From Branchiostoma floridae (lineage: Eukaryota > Chordata > Leptocardii > Amphioxiformes > Branchiostomatidae): DNA of 64,000 nt. The stretch spans positions 15,339,569-15,403,568 of the forward strand of contig NC_049986.1 of the NCBI RefSeq assembly GCF_000003815.2. The letters run 5' to 3'. Position 1 is the first letter of the stretch; the number at the start of each line of letters is the position of its first letter. Of the stretch, positions 14,201-25,631 are shown piece by piece. Made by a program: the position numbers and the translations under genes. Below the pieces are notes generated by a model. It was not told where the DNA came from, searched no databases, and worked only from the letters and a program-made list of their open reading frames with translations.

Positions 14201-17200
14201 GACTTTTTTGGCACAAGTAGAAAAGTTGCATTACATTTTGCCTACTTGTACAGATTTTGTAGCTCGTTTTCGACAGGTTTCTTTTTGCATGGGATGTGTT
14301 TGAGTCTTTTCTGATGTAATCCACCTATATCTGATTACATTACCAAGGAAACAGACTATTGTATTCATTTGTAGCTGGGAAATTCCCAGGGGCTGCGAGG
14401 GGTCTTTTGTTGTTCTGTTTGGTTCTCATGAGATGGCTCAGAAACTACCTGTTCTCTGTTTGGTCCAATTATATTCTTGATAGCTTGTAAGGTCAATTTC
14501 TGTACCACTTGGAAAATGTGCATCATTAGAAAAGATGAAAATCTGCGAAGTGAAACAAAAAAGTTTGTAATTCCTTTTAGAATTTGTTCAGGTAGTTGTT
14601 AAACCATTTTACAAAAGATACATGTGCAACTGACTTGACAAATGTTTTGACTATGTCCTCAACAATTATACTAGGCTTGTTTTGGTTTTGTTTTAACGGT
14701 CAGTTTTCTCTCCACCAGGAAATCTTGGTGCGGCAGGCGCCGGTACCCCCGACCGTACCGCTCTTGCGCAGACCCGCCCCAGAGCCCATCCGCTTTGCCA
14801 TTCCTACAGGAGATGACGATGAAGGGAATGAAGAGGAAAGTGACGAGGAACTCAAAAGGTGACATGGTAGAACTGCAGATGGTGAAAGACTTACATGTAC
14901 TAGTACTCCAAATTGTCTTCAACTTGGATGAGGGGTGGGGTTTGCAAGGAAAATGTAGAAGTGTTTGCTAACATCCCTGTTGTTGTTGATTCCTGTTATC
15001 TTCAAATAGCTCATAATAGATTTTAATCAAGATGTCAGTTCTTAGTAAAAGGCTATTTATATTATTACTCGCGATTTAGAAGCTTGATACAGTTATTTCA
15101 TTGATACATCCTTATAGGATAGCCTTTCCTGTGGTAAATCAATTACACAAAGCAGGAAATTTCTATTCAGGTGGGCAAAATCCCTGAGTTGTCTACAAAC
15201 AGTTCCCACCCTAGATTAACAGATTAATCAGGAACTAATTCATGATGTTAATTTGCATACCCAATTAACAGCTTCCTCTGGGAAAACTTTTTGCAAACAC
15301 AGCATTAATCCCCCTGATTGTGAGATAAAAGGGACAAAAAAGCTGTAATTGCATTGACAAACAACAATGAACAACACAAACAAGATGTGTGCACACAAAC
15401 AAAGTGTAAGTGTACAAAGTTCAGTTATCAGTGAGAACAAATGTTTTTTCGTTCTACTGCATAAAAAAGGCGTTTAAATAAGTCTGATTGTAAAGGACAT
15501 TACAACAAAGGCAATGTGCTTTTTTTTTAGAAGTTGTACAATGTGATGTCCATGTACCACTTTTGAAATGAATTTTTGAATCCTTGTAAATTGTGTATAA
15601 TGGGCAAGAGGAGGCCTTTTCTGTATGAGACATTTTAGTATAGCTCTTGCCTTTGGTTATCCCATGTTCCAGTTTGTTGAGGGGCTGTGTTCATTCACGG
15701 CCGCCCTGCTCTGCAACAATATTTCATCAGTGGTGAACTCCAAAATCTACTGGTGAAATGTAGTTGCGTAGGAGGCCGGCCACTGTCAACAGGGGGAACG
15801 TACAGAATCAATGGTTTTCTAGATGTCAGAGCTTTAAAACTCCGATGTACAGGAAAATGCTGGTCACATTAGATTTTGAAAGTCACTTTCTTGACTTGAG
15901 ACCGAGGATGGCAATCATCATCATCATGGACAATTCTATCATGCTTTAATGTGTACAATTCAACCTTTTCTGAAAATGTGTGAAAAAGATCTTCATGCTA
16001 ATTATACTATCATGCATTTTTCATCTTTCATGAGAAGGGCGAAATAGCAGCGTTCTAGATTATGATGTTGTTTTTTTTATTTCTGTGAGAAATGGTCTGA
16101 TCTAAAAGTCAGATTCCAGTTTCTTTTTGTCTTTCCAAATTGAATGTGATCAGTGTAACTGTATAGTGCACAAAAAAGGTTTAAGTATTGGGAAAAAGGC
16201 TTATGACAGTTATAACAGTGAATTTTGTTTAAAATGTGAAACCAGTGCAGTGTTATGGTTTGGTCATTTGTGAGGGGGAGCTACACAGAGACCTTCAGCT
16301 GCTTCATGTTGGGCTCTGTTGTGGACAACCCTTTTCACTTGTGGCTCAGAGACAGACGTCTGGGCCACTGTGGTCACCAATGACCAAATCTACTACCAAC
16401 AGATTTAAACTGGAGAAGGCGGCAGATGAAATATGCACTAGTGGAGTATGATGTGAACTCGAAAAAAGCGTTTGGGTAGGCTTATCTTTCAAGCTTACTA
16501 CTTTGAATGAAGCAGAGGAACAAAGATCTTGTGTATCCTGTAGTTTGATAATTACTGAAGTATCTGTTTGGCCCAGCGACAGCATAACCAACACGCAATA
16601 TATCTTCCAGGCGGGGAGCTTTGTTTAGGTACAGGTAGAGGTACCTGTACCTAAACCTCTGTACCAGCACCTCTACCTGTACCTGATGTTATGTTTAGTT
16701 AGGCAGCCCTATTGTGTACCCTGCAGTTTGATGATAACTGAAGTAGCCTTTTAGCTACCAATTTTCCAATGTTTATGGAGCTAGGCAACAGGGAGAAGGC
16801 CTTAGGGTTAAACAGACATGCACCTGCTGTAATTGCCCCCTCTTGCAATGAATATAAGAACTGCATGTACTAAAGTATTGTGCCTTTACTGACAGATGTG
16901 TGCCTCAAGCAGAGCAAACCTTTCAGTGTGCCACCTGCATTGTTTTTTGCTAATGCAGCATGACTTAAGCAGGCCTTTTGTTCCTTGGAAAAATGCCATT
17001 CCTTGCTTTGTCTCGTTTTTTATTTCAAACTGCTTTGATTGAGCAGAAGGCTTAAATTTGCTTCAGAACTGAAGAAGAATCAATGATTCATGTTTTAATG
17101 TTTTTAAAGTGTTACAATAAAGTTGGTACGGAGTAGGAGACCAGAGCTTTGGTCCGCATGCTTGAATGAAACAATTACCTTTTACACTGTTATTATACAG

Positions 17201-20200
17201 AGACAATACAAGGACCAGGGAGCTATCAAAGGATGTGGACATTGTCAGCATCACCAGCAATACTTCCTCCCCTAGACTGCTCCCCTCAACCTCTACAACG
17301 CTACACGCACAAGGAACAGAAGAACCACCAAATGTTGCAAGAAAGTTGAACGTCACTATTGACGAGGGTCAAAATGTACTGATAAACATTACACCTAGAA
17401 ATGTTGCATCCAGTACCTCAGAGCCTCCTAGCAGACGCCCCAAAAGTGCAACGGTCGATCGTAAGCCGTCCCCTGACACGAGTCTACAGTCTCTACAAGA
17501 AGAGCTAGGGCTCACGGTGAAAGACGACAAACAGAAAACAGTATCTCCTAGAGGAGTACGATCTTCGGTTAAGTCTCCGAGGTTGGTTAAGCGCAGGGTG
17601 AAGTCTGCAAAGGCAAGGCTTGAGGTAAGGACAGTTTCTGTAGAATATGGTGAGGAAAGAGATGAAGACAAAGAGGAGAAAGATGAAGAGCAAATCACAG
17701 CCGAAAATGAGGTCAAGAAGAGGAGAAGGAGAAGACCCGACGATGTTGAAACCATGGTGTCTCGAATCTCTATGTCCGACTCAGAGGAGCACCAGGCACA
17801 GATTGTTGCAAACGAGGGCAAAACAGAAAGTAGAAGACCACAAGTCAGTTCTGTCAAACCCAACAGAAACTACTACCAACTGTCTCTACAGCAAGGGAAG
17901 GACTACAGCGAAAAGTACAAGACTGTGAAAACAATCGAGTTTGCAGATGGCGGGCCATCAGAAACAAAGACGAAGACACTCATCAGTGTGACAGAGAGAC
18001 CGGAAGGTGTCAGATCAGGAGCTTGGGAAGTGGGTGCTGGGGAGGGGAAAGAAAACCACCTTGGCATCAAGAGACCGGTGTCTGCCCAAAGGGTACGATG
18101 TTTTGCACATGTAGCTCATCAGCACCTCCTACCTACTCATGTAGAAACTACAGCAACATCCTTGGTCTTTGTTCTGGAACATAACAAAATAAAAGAATTT
18201 CATTGTCTCCTTTGTATCTTTCTTTTTGTTCTGTCTAGTAGGCTCCTGTTCTCTTTTATTTATAGTAGCACAATATGTGTATGGAGTGCTCTAAGGCCTT
18301 GTAACTCTGGGCTTTATGTATTTAGGTTGTGACCAGGCCACCACCAAGGCCAGAGTGTCGCCAAGGCTACTATGCAGACATGGACAAGCCTCAACTAGAA
18401 CCAACAGAACAGGCAGTGCATGTAGATCCAGAGCTGCAACGGAGCCCCTCTGCACTACAGCAGGCCATGACATTGGTATGGGACATCCTTTGGTCCTACT
18501 TTGTAAACATCCCTCATTCATTTGTTTTTGTGAGAAACGTCCTTTAAAAGAGCTTTGCAATAGTTGTGTAAAAGTTTCTTTATTTGGATAGCATATCTGT
18601 CAGTGCTTGCATGTGATTCTGCATTTGAATTAAACTCATTGTCTTCATTACTATCCAAGTCTCGCCAGAGGATGGAAACTAAAATACGGGTATTTAAGCT
18701 TAGTCAATGTCTTCTGGGAGTCTCGTACACAACCACCTGATTAGACCTGTTTAGATGTGTATAAGATTCTCTTCATCATCAAAAAGTGACACGCCTGTAG
18801 TTCATTAGGTTCTTTTCGAACTAAAAGTGAAGTAGTGGACACTGCTTTTCCAATCACTTATCACAGGATATAAAGAAGTTGTAGATATCTTACTTTTTTT
18901 GGTAAATCACAACTTATATTACATGTATGACGTGTAATTCTGGTCCAATGGTGCTCATTGAGAGATCCTGATGTATCACGGAGCAGCTTTTTTTAGATTT
19001 TCTTTGTAGTAACTTGCAGGTAAGGTTGGAGGCACCCCTTTATATAGATCTAACTCTTTGGCAGGATCTATGAAATAAGAAAAAAATCTATGAAAGTACT
19101 CGTAATGGCATAAATCAAAGCTTACAGTGGCTTTTATGTCCATTTTATTTAACAGCATCAGAAACCTCCCAGACCCCACTCGGCCAAGGTTCCTTGTAAC
19201 AGACATGGAGGTCTAGCTAAGAGTCCCAGGAAACATTCCCACCGGAGACCCAGGTCTGCAACAGTAGGCAGCACGGTAAGAGTAACTACATTCAAGTTAA
19301 ACTGAAAAACGTTTGCGCTGTTGAATACCCCCAGCAAGGTGTTCTTTCATACATGCATACACACTACTCAGACCATGCATAGATTGTCACTGGTGTATAT
19401 GCATATACTTTGGCCAGAGAAAAAGGATTTAGGGCCCCCTTGCAGCTTTCTTCCAGACTGGAGCATACTTTGAAACTACAGATAACAAGCATGTTGATTT
19501 AGCATTAGAAGTTTTTTTGAACCTTGTTTTTATCTGTATTTCATGCCAGAGATCTGTTCTTCAGTTGCCAAATTATTTCTGTTGCAACAAACAAACTGAT
19601 GATGATTTACCTTATGTAACTTTTATATATTCTGAAGACAATAGGACTCATTGGCATGGTAATTATGAAATTGTCTGCATTGAACAGCTGTGGCTGCATG
19701 CACTTAGGTTGTCCCGAAGGCCCTTTAGTTGGACAGGTGTTCGTGTAAGGACTGACGACATGTGTTATTTATTATGTCTACATGCCCAACCATAGGGACA
19801 GTGCACTGAAAACTTCAAGTATATTCCTCTTGAGTAGGGTTATTTCTCCACTGTTGGTGGTATCATTTTAACAACTCCTACCAGTATAAGACTAGTCAGC
19901 GTTGTTGAACGTTTTTGGGGTGATTCAAATTAAAATTCATTGCCGTCTATGAAACAGGGTACGAAGAAGGAAGAGAAGGCTGCAAGCCGGGCTCTGGTGC
20001 CAGCGGCGCCCAAACCAAGTGTGGCAGAACTGAGAAGGAACAGAGCAGCGGTGAAGGCCCTGAAGGCTGGCACCCTGTGTAAGGAGAAGGCTTACATCGC
20101 GCCGTCCCCTCCGGTACAGGCCGTGAAGCCCATCATCAGGAAAACCAGGAGGAAGGACAGCTCCAGCTCTGACGAGGAACTGGTGGAGAAAATGTTACTG

Positions 20201-21789
20201 GCCAGACAGGAAGATGTAAATGTAAGAGTTGTTGTTAATATATACTTGGAATCATTTTTTTTTCAGAAATTCAATTCATGGCAACATGTACGTGTAGGAA
20301 ATACTGTAAATGTATTTAAGTTCGCGGGGATTTAATTTTGCAGTAGCGGGAAAAGGGACTTTTCGCGGTGGATTTAAGTTCGTGGTAACACCATACACTG
20401 CAGTCTAATACCATAATAGAAAAATTCTCGCGGTGGCTTTAAGTTCGCGGTGAAGTGGTCACCGCAAAACCGCGTACATTTCTGCATTTACAGTATATGT
20501 TTTTAAACTGAATGCATGGATTGTTCTCCTGTCTCTGAACCCCTATTCCAATGTTTGTACAAAGTATTAAAGGCTAGGTAGGGGATTACTAAACAAGATC
20601 CATCAACCTGAACTTGAATATTAGAAAACTGGAGGAGACTGCAATCAAAATACTTTTTCATGGTCCCATGTCACTGATTTGTAGTGTAGTCCAGGGTATA
20701 CAAAATGTATATGTAGTTTGGAAAACATTCTGTTTGTGATGAACAAAAAGCTAAACAGAGCATTATTGTTGTACATCCCTACAGGGGACTGACACTCCTC
20801 GCACTGCAGAGTGTAGGGACATCTATGACAGACTGCAGGAGAAGGGCGTGGTTGTTTCCATGGACACCATCAAGAAGTAAGCAATGCCTTTGTTTGAAAA
20901 TTTGTGGAAAAAAATGGTCTGTTTTTAGATTTTTTCATATCAGTACTTAGATGTTTGAGAAAATTATTTGATTGTATTCTGATTTCTTGAAAATGTGATT
21001 CTTGTTACCCTGGGTTTTGTATTGGGTAAAGAAGGAGTATAGGTATCATTACATTTCCAATAGGGGCTTGCAATTGTAATTTAATACCTGCTCTTCTTTC
21101 GTGTTCAGAGGATTGATTCCACCAGAAGAGAAAACCTTCTCAGAGTGCTCATCCAAGCTCCCTACCAACTCCACTTCAAGGTAGGATGGGCAAAGTATTT
21201 GCTTATGCATCTAACTAAACCTGGTTGCTACTTTGGGTTTGGAAAAACACTAGCAGGTTTTAAGGGAACTGAAGTTTGTTGCTGTTAGGCATTAACTTAG
21301 GCTTTATTGGATGGTCTTTCAAATGATGTTGAACAGTTCTAAACATGCATACTGAAGAGCATGGAAGATGAACATGAACATTTTTATGACCAGTATGGTT
21401 AAGGAAATTACTTTTAAGTGATCATAATTTTGTCCTTTATTATGGAGATAAGTCAAAAGAAGAGCAGTGAACTAATTATTTGGAAACTTGCTATTTACTG
21501 TGTTGAATTGCAGTCCATGACTTGAAACTAGTTTCAAATGTGTAGATCAGTTTTTTAATGTCAAAGTATTCCTCCCCTTATCAGTCTCCTGAGCAGTCCT
21601 GAAGTCTGGCTTAGCACAGAGTTTAAAAGGCTGCGATTGGCTGAGAAAGCTGTGGAGCTGGCCAATGAGAGACTGGCACAGCAGCAGAGGGAAGAGAGAG
21701 GGGAAACTGACAAGGCAAAGGCGAAGAAAAAGAAGAAGGCACCAAGTAGCAACAAGAAGAAACACAAGAGATCAGCCACTACAAGCTGA
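2213..21789 (+). CDS. Uncharacterised basic, disordered protein, 898 aa, 13 exons; possible ciliary or microtubule-linked role
   Basis: Exons: 2213-2266, 9662-9870, 10633-10796, 11683-11859, 12444-12601, 14719-14858, 17201-18092, 18326-18475, 19156-19275, 19958-20221, 20785-20876, 21109-21180, 21585-21789. All junctions are GT/AG, phases agree throughout, and the total is 2697 bases. The first exon encodes MEGEDDVYIEGRSSAARR; extra exons in the 7.4 kb first intron cannot be excluded. The protein is rich in Arg, Pro, Ser and Glu. It has a proline-rich part in exons 3-5, an acidic cluster ending exon 6, a large charged exon 7, and a C-terminus with a predicted helix (EFKRLRLAEKAVELANERL) followed by a Lys-rich tail. 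Five RPxSA-like motifs recur in exons 7 and 9. I recognise no catalytic domain and no family. The X-box upstream hints at a ciliary role; this is inference. Confidence 0.75.
4436..4735. repeat. GC-distinct block with CCGATATCGGG-type palindromes, probable transposon fragment
   Basis: This block is rich in CpG and in short self-complementary words, such as TTTCCCGATA, its inverse, and CCGATATCGGGAAAA. It sits inside AT-rich intron sequence. The composition break suggests an inserted DNA element. I could not define clean terminal repeats or a target-site duplication. Confidence 0.3.
4820..4989. mobile_element. Foldback MITE with TTAA ends (piggyBac-like)
   Basis: The outer 27 bases at 4820-4846 and 4963-4989 are inverted repeats with one mismatch, and both ends are TTAA. 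Imperfect pairing continues inward for about 25 more bases on each arm (GCATGTACC against GGTACATG). TTAA ends point to a piggyBac-type target site, but the family is inferred. There is no coding capacity. Confidence 0.6.
8921..9003. repeat. Small inverted repeat element
   Basis: CACATTTGAC at 8921-8930 pairs with GTCAAATGTG at 8994-9003. A second palindrome (AAATGACACCGGGTGTCATTT core) lies between them at about 8948-8967. The nested symmetry is typical of a short non-autonomous foldback element in an intron. Confidence 0.4.
16527..16752. repeat. Direct repeats flanking a perfect 16-bp inverted repeat
   Basis: AGGTACAGGTAGAGGT at 16627-16642 is exactly complementary to 16669-16684. The pair is flanked by two diverged copies of a roughly 35-base sequence (about 16529-16562 and 16712-16746, both with GTTTGAT and ACTGAAGTA). 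The arrangement lies in the intron before exon 7 of the 898-residue gene. Confidence 0.5.
20302..20496. mobile_element. MITE, family A, copy 1 (TACTGTAAATG ends)
   Basis: The element starts TACTGTAAATG and ends CATTTACAGTA. Inside it repeats GTTCGCGG and CGCGGTGG words, and ATTTTGCAGTAGCGGGAAAA is shared almost exactly with a second copy at 28445-28673. TA at both ends fits a Tc1/mariner-type target. It is non-coding and lies between exons 10 and 11 of the 898-residue gene. Confidence 0.6.
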
Positions 21790-22276
21790 AGGGTTGTCAA
21801 ACGTTCCTAAACAAGAAGTAGTGAACAAATACATCTATGACAAGGGAAATAGCTAGAACTGTGGTATGTTACGGATTGTAACAGAACGGTTACTGGTTTG
21901 AACTGATAAACTTGAAAGTTCATGAAAGACCTTTCAGTTTATCAGTGTTGCCATTTAGAAAGTAGGTCCCCACTGCAGGCTCTGTGTCTGTTGCCATTCT
22001 AGTACATGCTTTTGTTAGTGAATACGTACTGTCTAGCATATATGTTGCAAAAAAACAGGTGAAAAAGTAACAATTTTTCTTTTCCTGTCAGATAGTGTAA
22101 TGTGGCTTTCCACCAACTGCTTTTGAAAGCTCTGAGTCGGTCACTAAATATTATTGACAACAATATGACATAATTAGCCCCAAAATGTCAGTATTGAAAT
22201 GCAGACAGCAAGGCTTGCCATAGAGGCATTAGATATTACTGGATCTGTATGCATATGGTAATCTAGTTACCTACAC

Positions 22277-22300
22277 CAAGGAGGTGATATAACCTCCTTG
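22277..22300. repeat. 24-bp palindromic repeat, copy 1
   Basis: The halves CAAGGAGGT and ACCTCCTTG flank a GATATA core. The exact reverse complement of all 24 bases occurs at 27935-27958, and half-sites occur near 24652, 28470 and 60517. It looks like two element ends brought together, or a very short foldback repeat. Confidence 0.55.
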
Positions 22301-22986
22301 CCTACACAATATGTCATATATAGTAAGCAAAGTATACAACTGTTGCAGTTTTCTACATATCATGTTATCTTCTCAGTTAACCAGTATTGAATTGTTCTGC
22401 CAGTTCATTCTAGTGACGCTGAAGAGGAGTGGTGGATGTTGTCCTTCGAAACGTCCAAAAGTAAATTGACGTTATTTATCTAGTTGTAGAGATTGAATTG
22501 TATATGAATATCGTTTACCTGGATGTCTAACCTTCATAAAGGAACCAGTATTATGATTTTGAGCTTTATTTTACTTCTCTTAGCAGCCCAAGGCTGTCCC
22601 TTCTGTGTGAAGCTCTTACTTAGTCTTAGAGTCTCTTTAAATCATAAAGATGCAATATGCTGAGCCAAAATTGTTGTCACTAGAAAGAGATGTACACTTT
22701 TGTTGTTGTTGACTCCGTGCTTGTGAATTCTTCTTTAGAAGTGATGCCACCCCTGAGGGGTTGAGGTAGAGTTGTACAAATTTGTCAATTAAAAGTCATT
22801 TTTTGTAGAACAAGCTATAACTTATGGAATTAAACACAAATAGTTTTATTTTCGTATGTATGTGATTTACTTACATTCTTTAGTGTGTCACTTGCATGAC
22901 CAAGATACTGTGAACCTGTATATGAACTGTATATGTAGTGGCCAACACTACAAGATTAGAGTACATGGTTGCAGTTACAGAAGACT

Positions 22987-22992
22987 AATAAA
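22987..22992 (+). terminator. Candidate polyadenylation signal AATAAA
   Basis: A canonical hexamer about 1.2 kb after the stop codon of the 898-residue gene. Without transcript data it is only the best candidate. Confidence 0.4.
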
Positions 22993-24998
22993 ACAGAAAG
23001 GAAGGCACTGAAATGTATGCACTTGTACTTGTCACCTCTTTGCAATCCACCCTTAATTAAGATAAAGCTAAAGAGCACCTATGTAAGATGAGTGGGTCAA
23101 CACATTTGAATCAAGTTATTATCAACTCCTCCTGAAGTGTATTTCAACAAGGAGCTTGATTTCAGCAATAACTTAATAAGCAATGAAACTTTTAATCCAA
23201 TACAAAATATTTTTGTGCACCGTTGTTACGTTAGCCTTTAGACTGAACCTCTGACTTTACTTTGGCTATCTAGTAATTTTATGTACATGATGATGCTGAT
23301 ATCTGGTGTATTCTGCCAGCCAGTAGGTACCCAATGTGCTGAGTAATGAGGCACCACAGCAGAAGTTGAGTAGTGTGTACAAGACTCCGTGGGTGACTAA
23401 GAATTAGTGGAAGTTGGACAAATAAGACGGATAGTTTACCAGAAGTGTTGGCTTGTATCAGTTGCTTGTACAATGAGGTCAGCTAAGACCCTTAGCTTAC
23501 AAGATCTCTTAATTACCAGTGCCGCCTCGTTTAAAATGCGAAAATTTCCTTTATACAAATCCCTTCTTTCAACCTCCTTGCTTTAAACTATTCTAGATTT
23601 GTTTTTCCCTACTAGAGTCTAGAATAGACACTCTTCTTGTGTTTTGGAAACTTTATCACATATCACAAACCGTCACATACAGCATTAGAAAACAGTTTGT
23701 TTCAGTTTATGATTTAGTACAGTTTGATACAAGTTCTTAGTGGCCTTGGCCTGGGCAAGGTGGCCTGGGGCATGGATTTGCAACAAATAGATTTTCGCGT
23801 GTGTCTGTGCAAACCAGTTGGACCAGGGGGGCCGATAGTGAATTAATGAATGACCTTTGTCCTCATGGGTCCGTCCATTCTATTGTAACAGGTAAGACAG
23901 CTGTATGCTAATCAGAACTGCATATCAAAGCTCTCACTCCTTCGAGGTATAAAGAGGGCGATATAAGAGATTACTAGTGTGCGAAAGAATATGTAGAAAC
24001 CGAACATCTACAGCAGTGGAAGAAAAAACACATTTTATTCCCAAGGGTTCATTTAACCAAACGGAAATAATCACGTTGTATAGAGAAGTCAGAAAGAAAT
24101 GCTCCAACTTTACCACATTCACAGACGAACAAAAAGCAAGACGAACAAAGTCACAGTTCCCACAAATTGCAGGAAAATTGAGCTTTTCGTCTTCCCCTGC
24201 TTCCAAAAAAGAAGTCCGACCCAACCTGTTAAGATATAGCCAATACTCAGTAGTCTTTTTTATTGACAATTACCTTTTCCCAATGAGATTTCAACCTCCT
24301 TGTGTTTACTATAAAAAGTGACTTCATTGTCACATGTACATCGTATGTCCCTCGTGTTTCAACAAGGGGGTTGGTCTTTACCATGTTTAATACGTAATAG
24401 TTAGTCTCCGGGCATGAACTTGCAAATAAACTTTCTCATTCTTTCCTGTGCTTTTGTTCCAGCTTTTATAATGATGTACTGTAATTAAAGGTTTCGCGCT
24501 GAATATTTAAAATCGCCATCGGCATATTTGAATTACGTGTAATGCTAATTTGATGAAATCACCTTGAATAACCATATTAAAACAAGTCGGGTATACATGA
24601 ATTTGCAAATTTCAAGTGTTGTTTTATCGTATTTATCAAGGATATCAAGGAGGATATATTTTATCATAATTTTTTTAATACTGTATTTACCAATGTGTTA
24701 CACTTTATAAATACAGAAGTCCTCACATTTGTTTCAAACTCCACAAGCGCAAGCTAGATTTTGACACTTCAATTTCAAATACTGCAGAACGGACGGATAT
24801 GCTAAATCAGAAAAGAGGAATGAAAAATGATTAAAAGTAACTCTAAGTCATTTTTTAATTTCATACTCCAACTGGCTAGAGTTTGGGGACACCAAAAGTT
24901 AAATAATCAATGGCTTTAAAAAAATCTTTTTAAACATCCCTGTAAGTTTTGAATGGGCTCGCCCGCCATGACTGCGCATTCATTGACCTTCCCCAGCA

Positions 24999-25016
24999 CA
25001 CGTGCTCAATTTGCAT
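24999..25016 (+). promoter_or_regulatory. E-box CACGTG and octamer ATTTGCAT upstream of the RRM gene
   Basis: CACGTG lies at 24999-25004 and a perfect octamer ATTTGCAT at 25009-25016, 79 bases before the start codon. The pair sits just upstream of the likely transcription start of the intronless RNA-binding protein gene. E-boxes are sites for bHLH factors and octamers for POU factors; actual use is unknown. Confidence 0.4.
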
Positions 25017-25094
25017 ATTCACAGTCCGGCGTTTTCAGGGCTTGGGCGATTTCAGATTTTTCCTGGCGCTGAACTGAAATAGCCGTGCTTCAAT

Positions 25095-25631
25095 ATGGTC
25101 GACAGGACGAAACTCTATGTCGGTGGGCTGGATTTCAGGATGACTGAAGACGATGTGTACACGGCCTTCAGCGACCACGGACAGATCGTCGACTGCAAGC
25201 TCATCACAGACAGGGAAACGGGGAAGTCGCGTGGGTTCGCCTTCGTCACGTTTTCCGATGAAGACAGCGCTGCCCGCGCCGAGAAGGCTTTGGATCAGAC
25301 GGAACTCGGGACGCGGGTAATCAACGTCAGCGTGGCCAAGCCCCAGGGCGAGCGGAGAGGAGGAGGCGGTGGAGGAGGCTACAGAGGCCGAGGTGGAGGC
25401 GGCTACGGCGGTGGAGGAGGCTACAGAGGCCGAGGTGGAGGCGGCTACGGCGGTAGCTATGGCGGCGGCGGTGGCTATGGCGGCGGCGGCGGCGGTTATG
25501 GCGGCGGCGGCGGCAGCTATGGCGGGGGTGGCTATGGAGGTGGTTCGTACGGAGGCGGTGGTGGCAGCTACGGCGGTGGCGGAAACTACAGCCAACAGCA
25601 GCAGTACGACCAAGGCTACGGCGGTTACTAG
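25095..25631 (+). CDS. Glycine-rich RNA-binding protein with one RRM (CIRBP/GRP-like), intronless, 178 aa
   Basis: A single RRM fills residues 5-83. RNP2 is LYVGGL (7-12) and RNP1 is KSRGFAFV (44-51), with the aromatic residues that stack on RNA bases in place. From about residue 87 the chain is a Gly/Tyr/Arg tract with two RGRGGGGYGG-type repeats, ending QQQQYDQGYGGY. This is the layout of cold-inducible and heterogeneous nuclear RNA-binding proteins, which bind pre-mRNA or mRNA and can phase-separate through the Gly/Tyr tail. The length matches CIRBP and RBM3, but the RRM is not close enough to choose a single orthologue, so no symbol is given. The gene has no intron, whereas all the other genes here have eight or more exons. 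GC content is much higher than in the flanks. Confidence 0.93.
   Translation: MVDRTKLYVGGLDFRMTEDDVYTAFSDHGQIVDCKLITDRETGKSRGFAFVTFSDEDSAARAEKALDQTELGTRVINVSVAKPQGERRGGGGGGGYRGRGGGGYGGGGGYRGRGGGGYGGSYGGGGGYGGGGGGYGGGGGSYGGGGYGGGSYGGGGGSYGGGGNYSQQQQYDQGYGGY

Larger units (their letters stand above)
21790..25094 (+). other. 3' untranslated region of the first gene, then intergenic DNA
   Basis: After the TGA at 21787-21789 there is no credible coding sequence. A canonical AATAAA at 22987-22992 could end the transcript, giving a 3' UTR of about 1.2 kb. A 24-bp palindrome lies at 22277-22300. The frames at 23977-24321 and 23934-24269 overlap on opposite strands and look like chance. Promoter words of the RRM gene lie near 25000. 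Confidence 0.5.

Noticed and set aside
17369-17863. 164-codon minus-strand frame
   Set aside because: It lies fully within exon 7 of the 898-residue gene and is Ser/Leu-rich only because that exon is rich in Glu, Lys and Arg codons.
23934-24321. Overlapping 111- and 114-codon frames on opposite strands
   Set aside because: Both are short, AT-biased and lack splice or family support; intergenic noise is the simpler reading.
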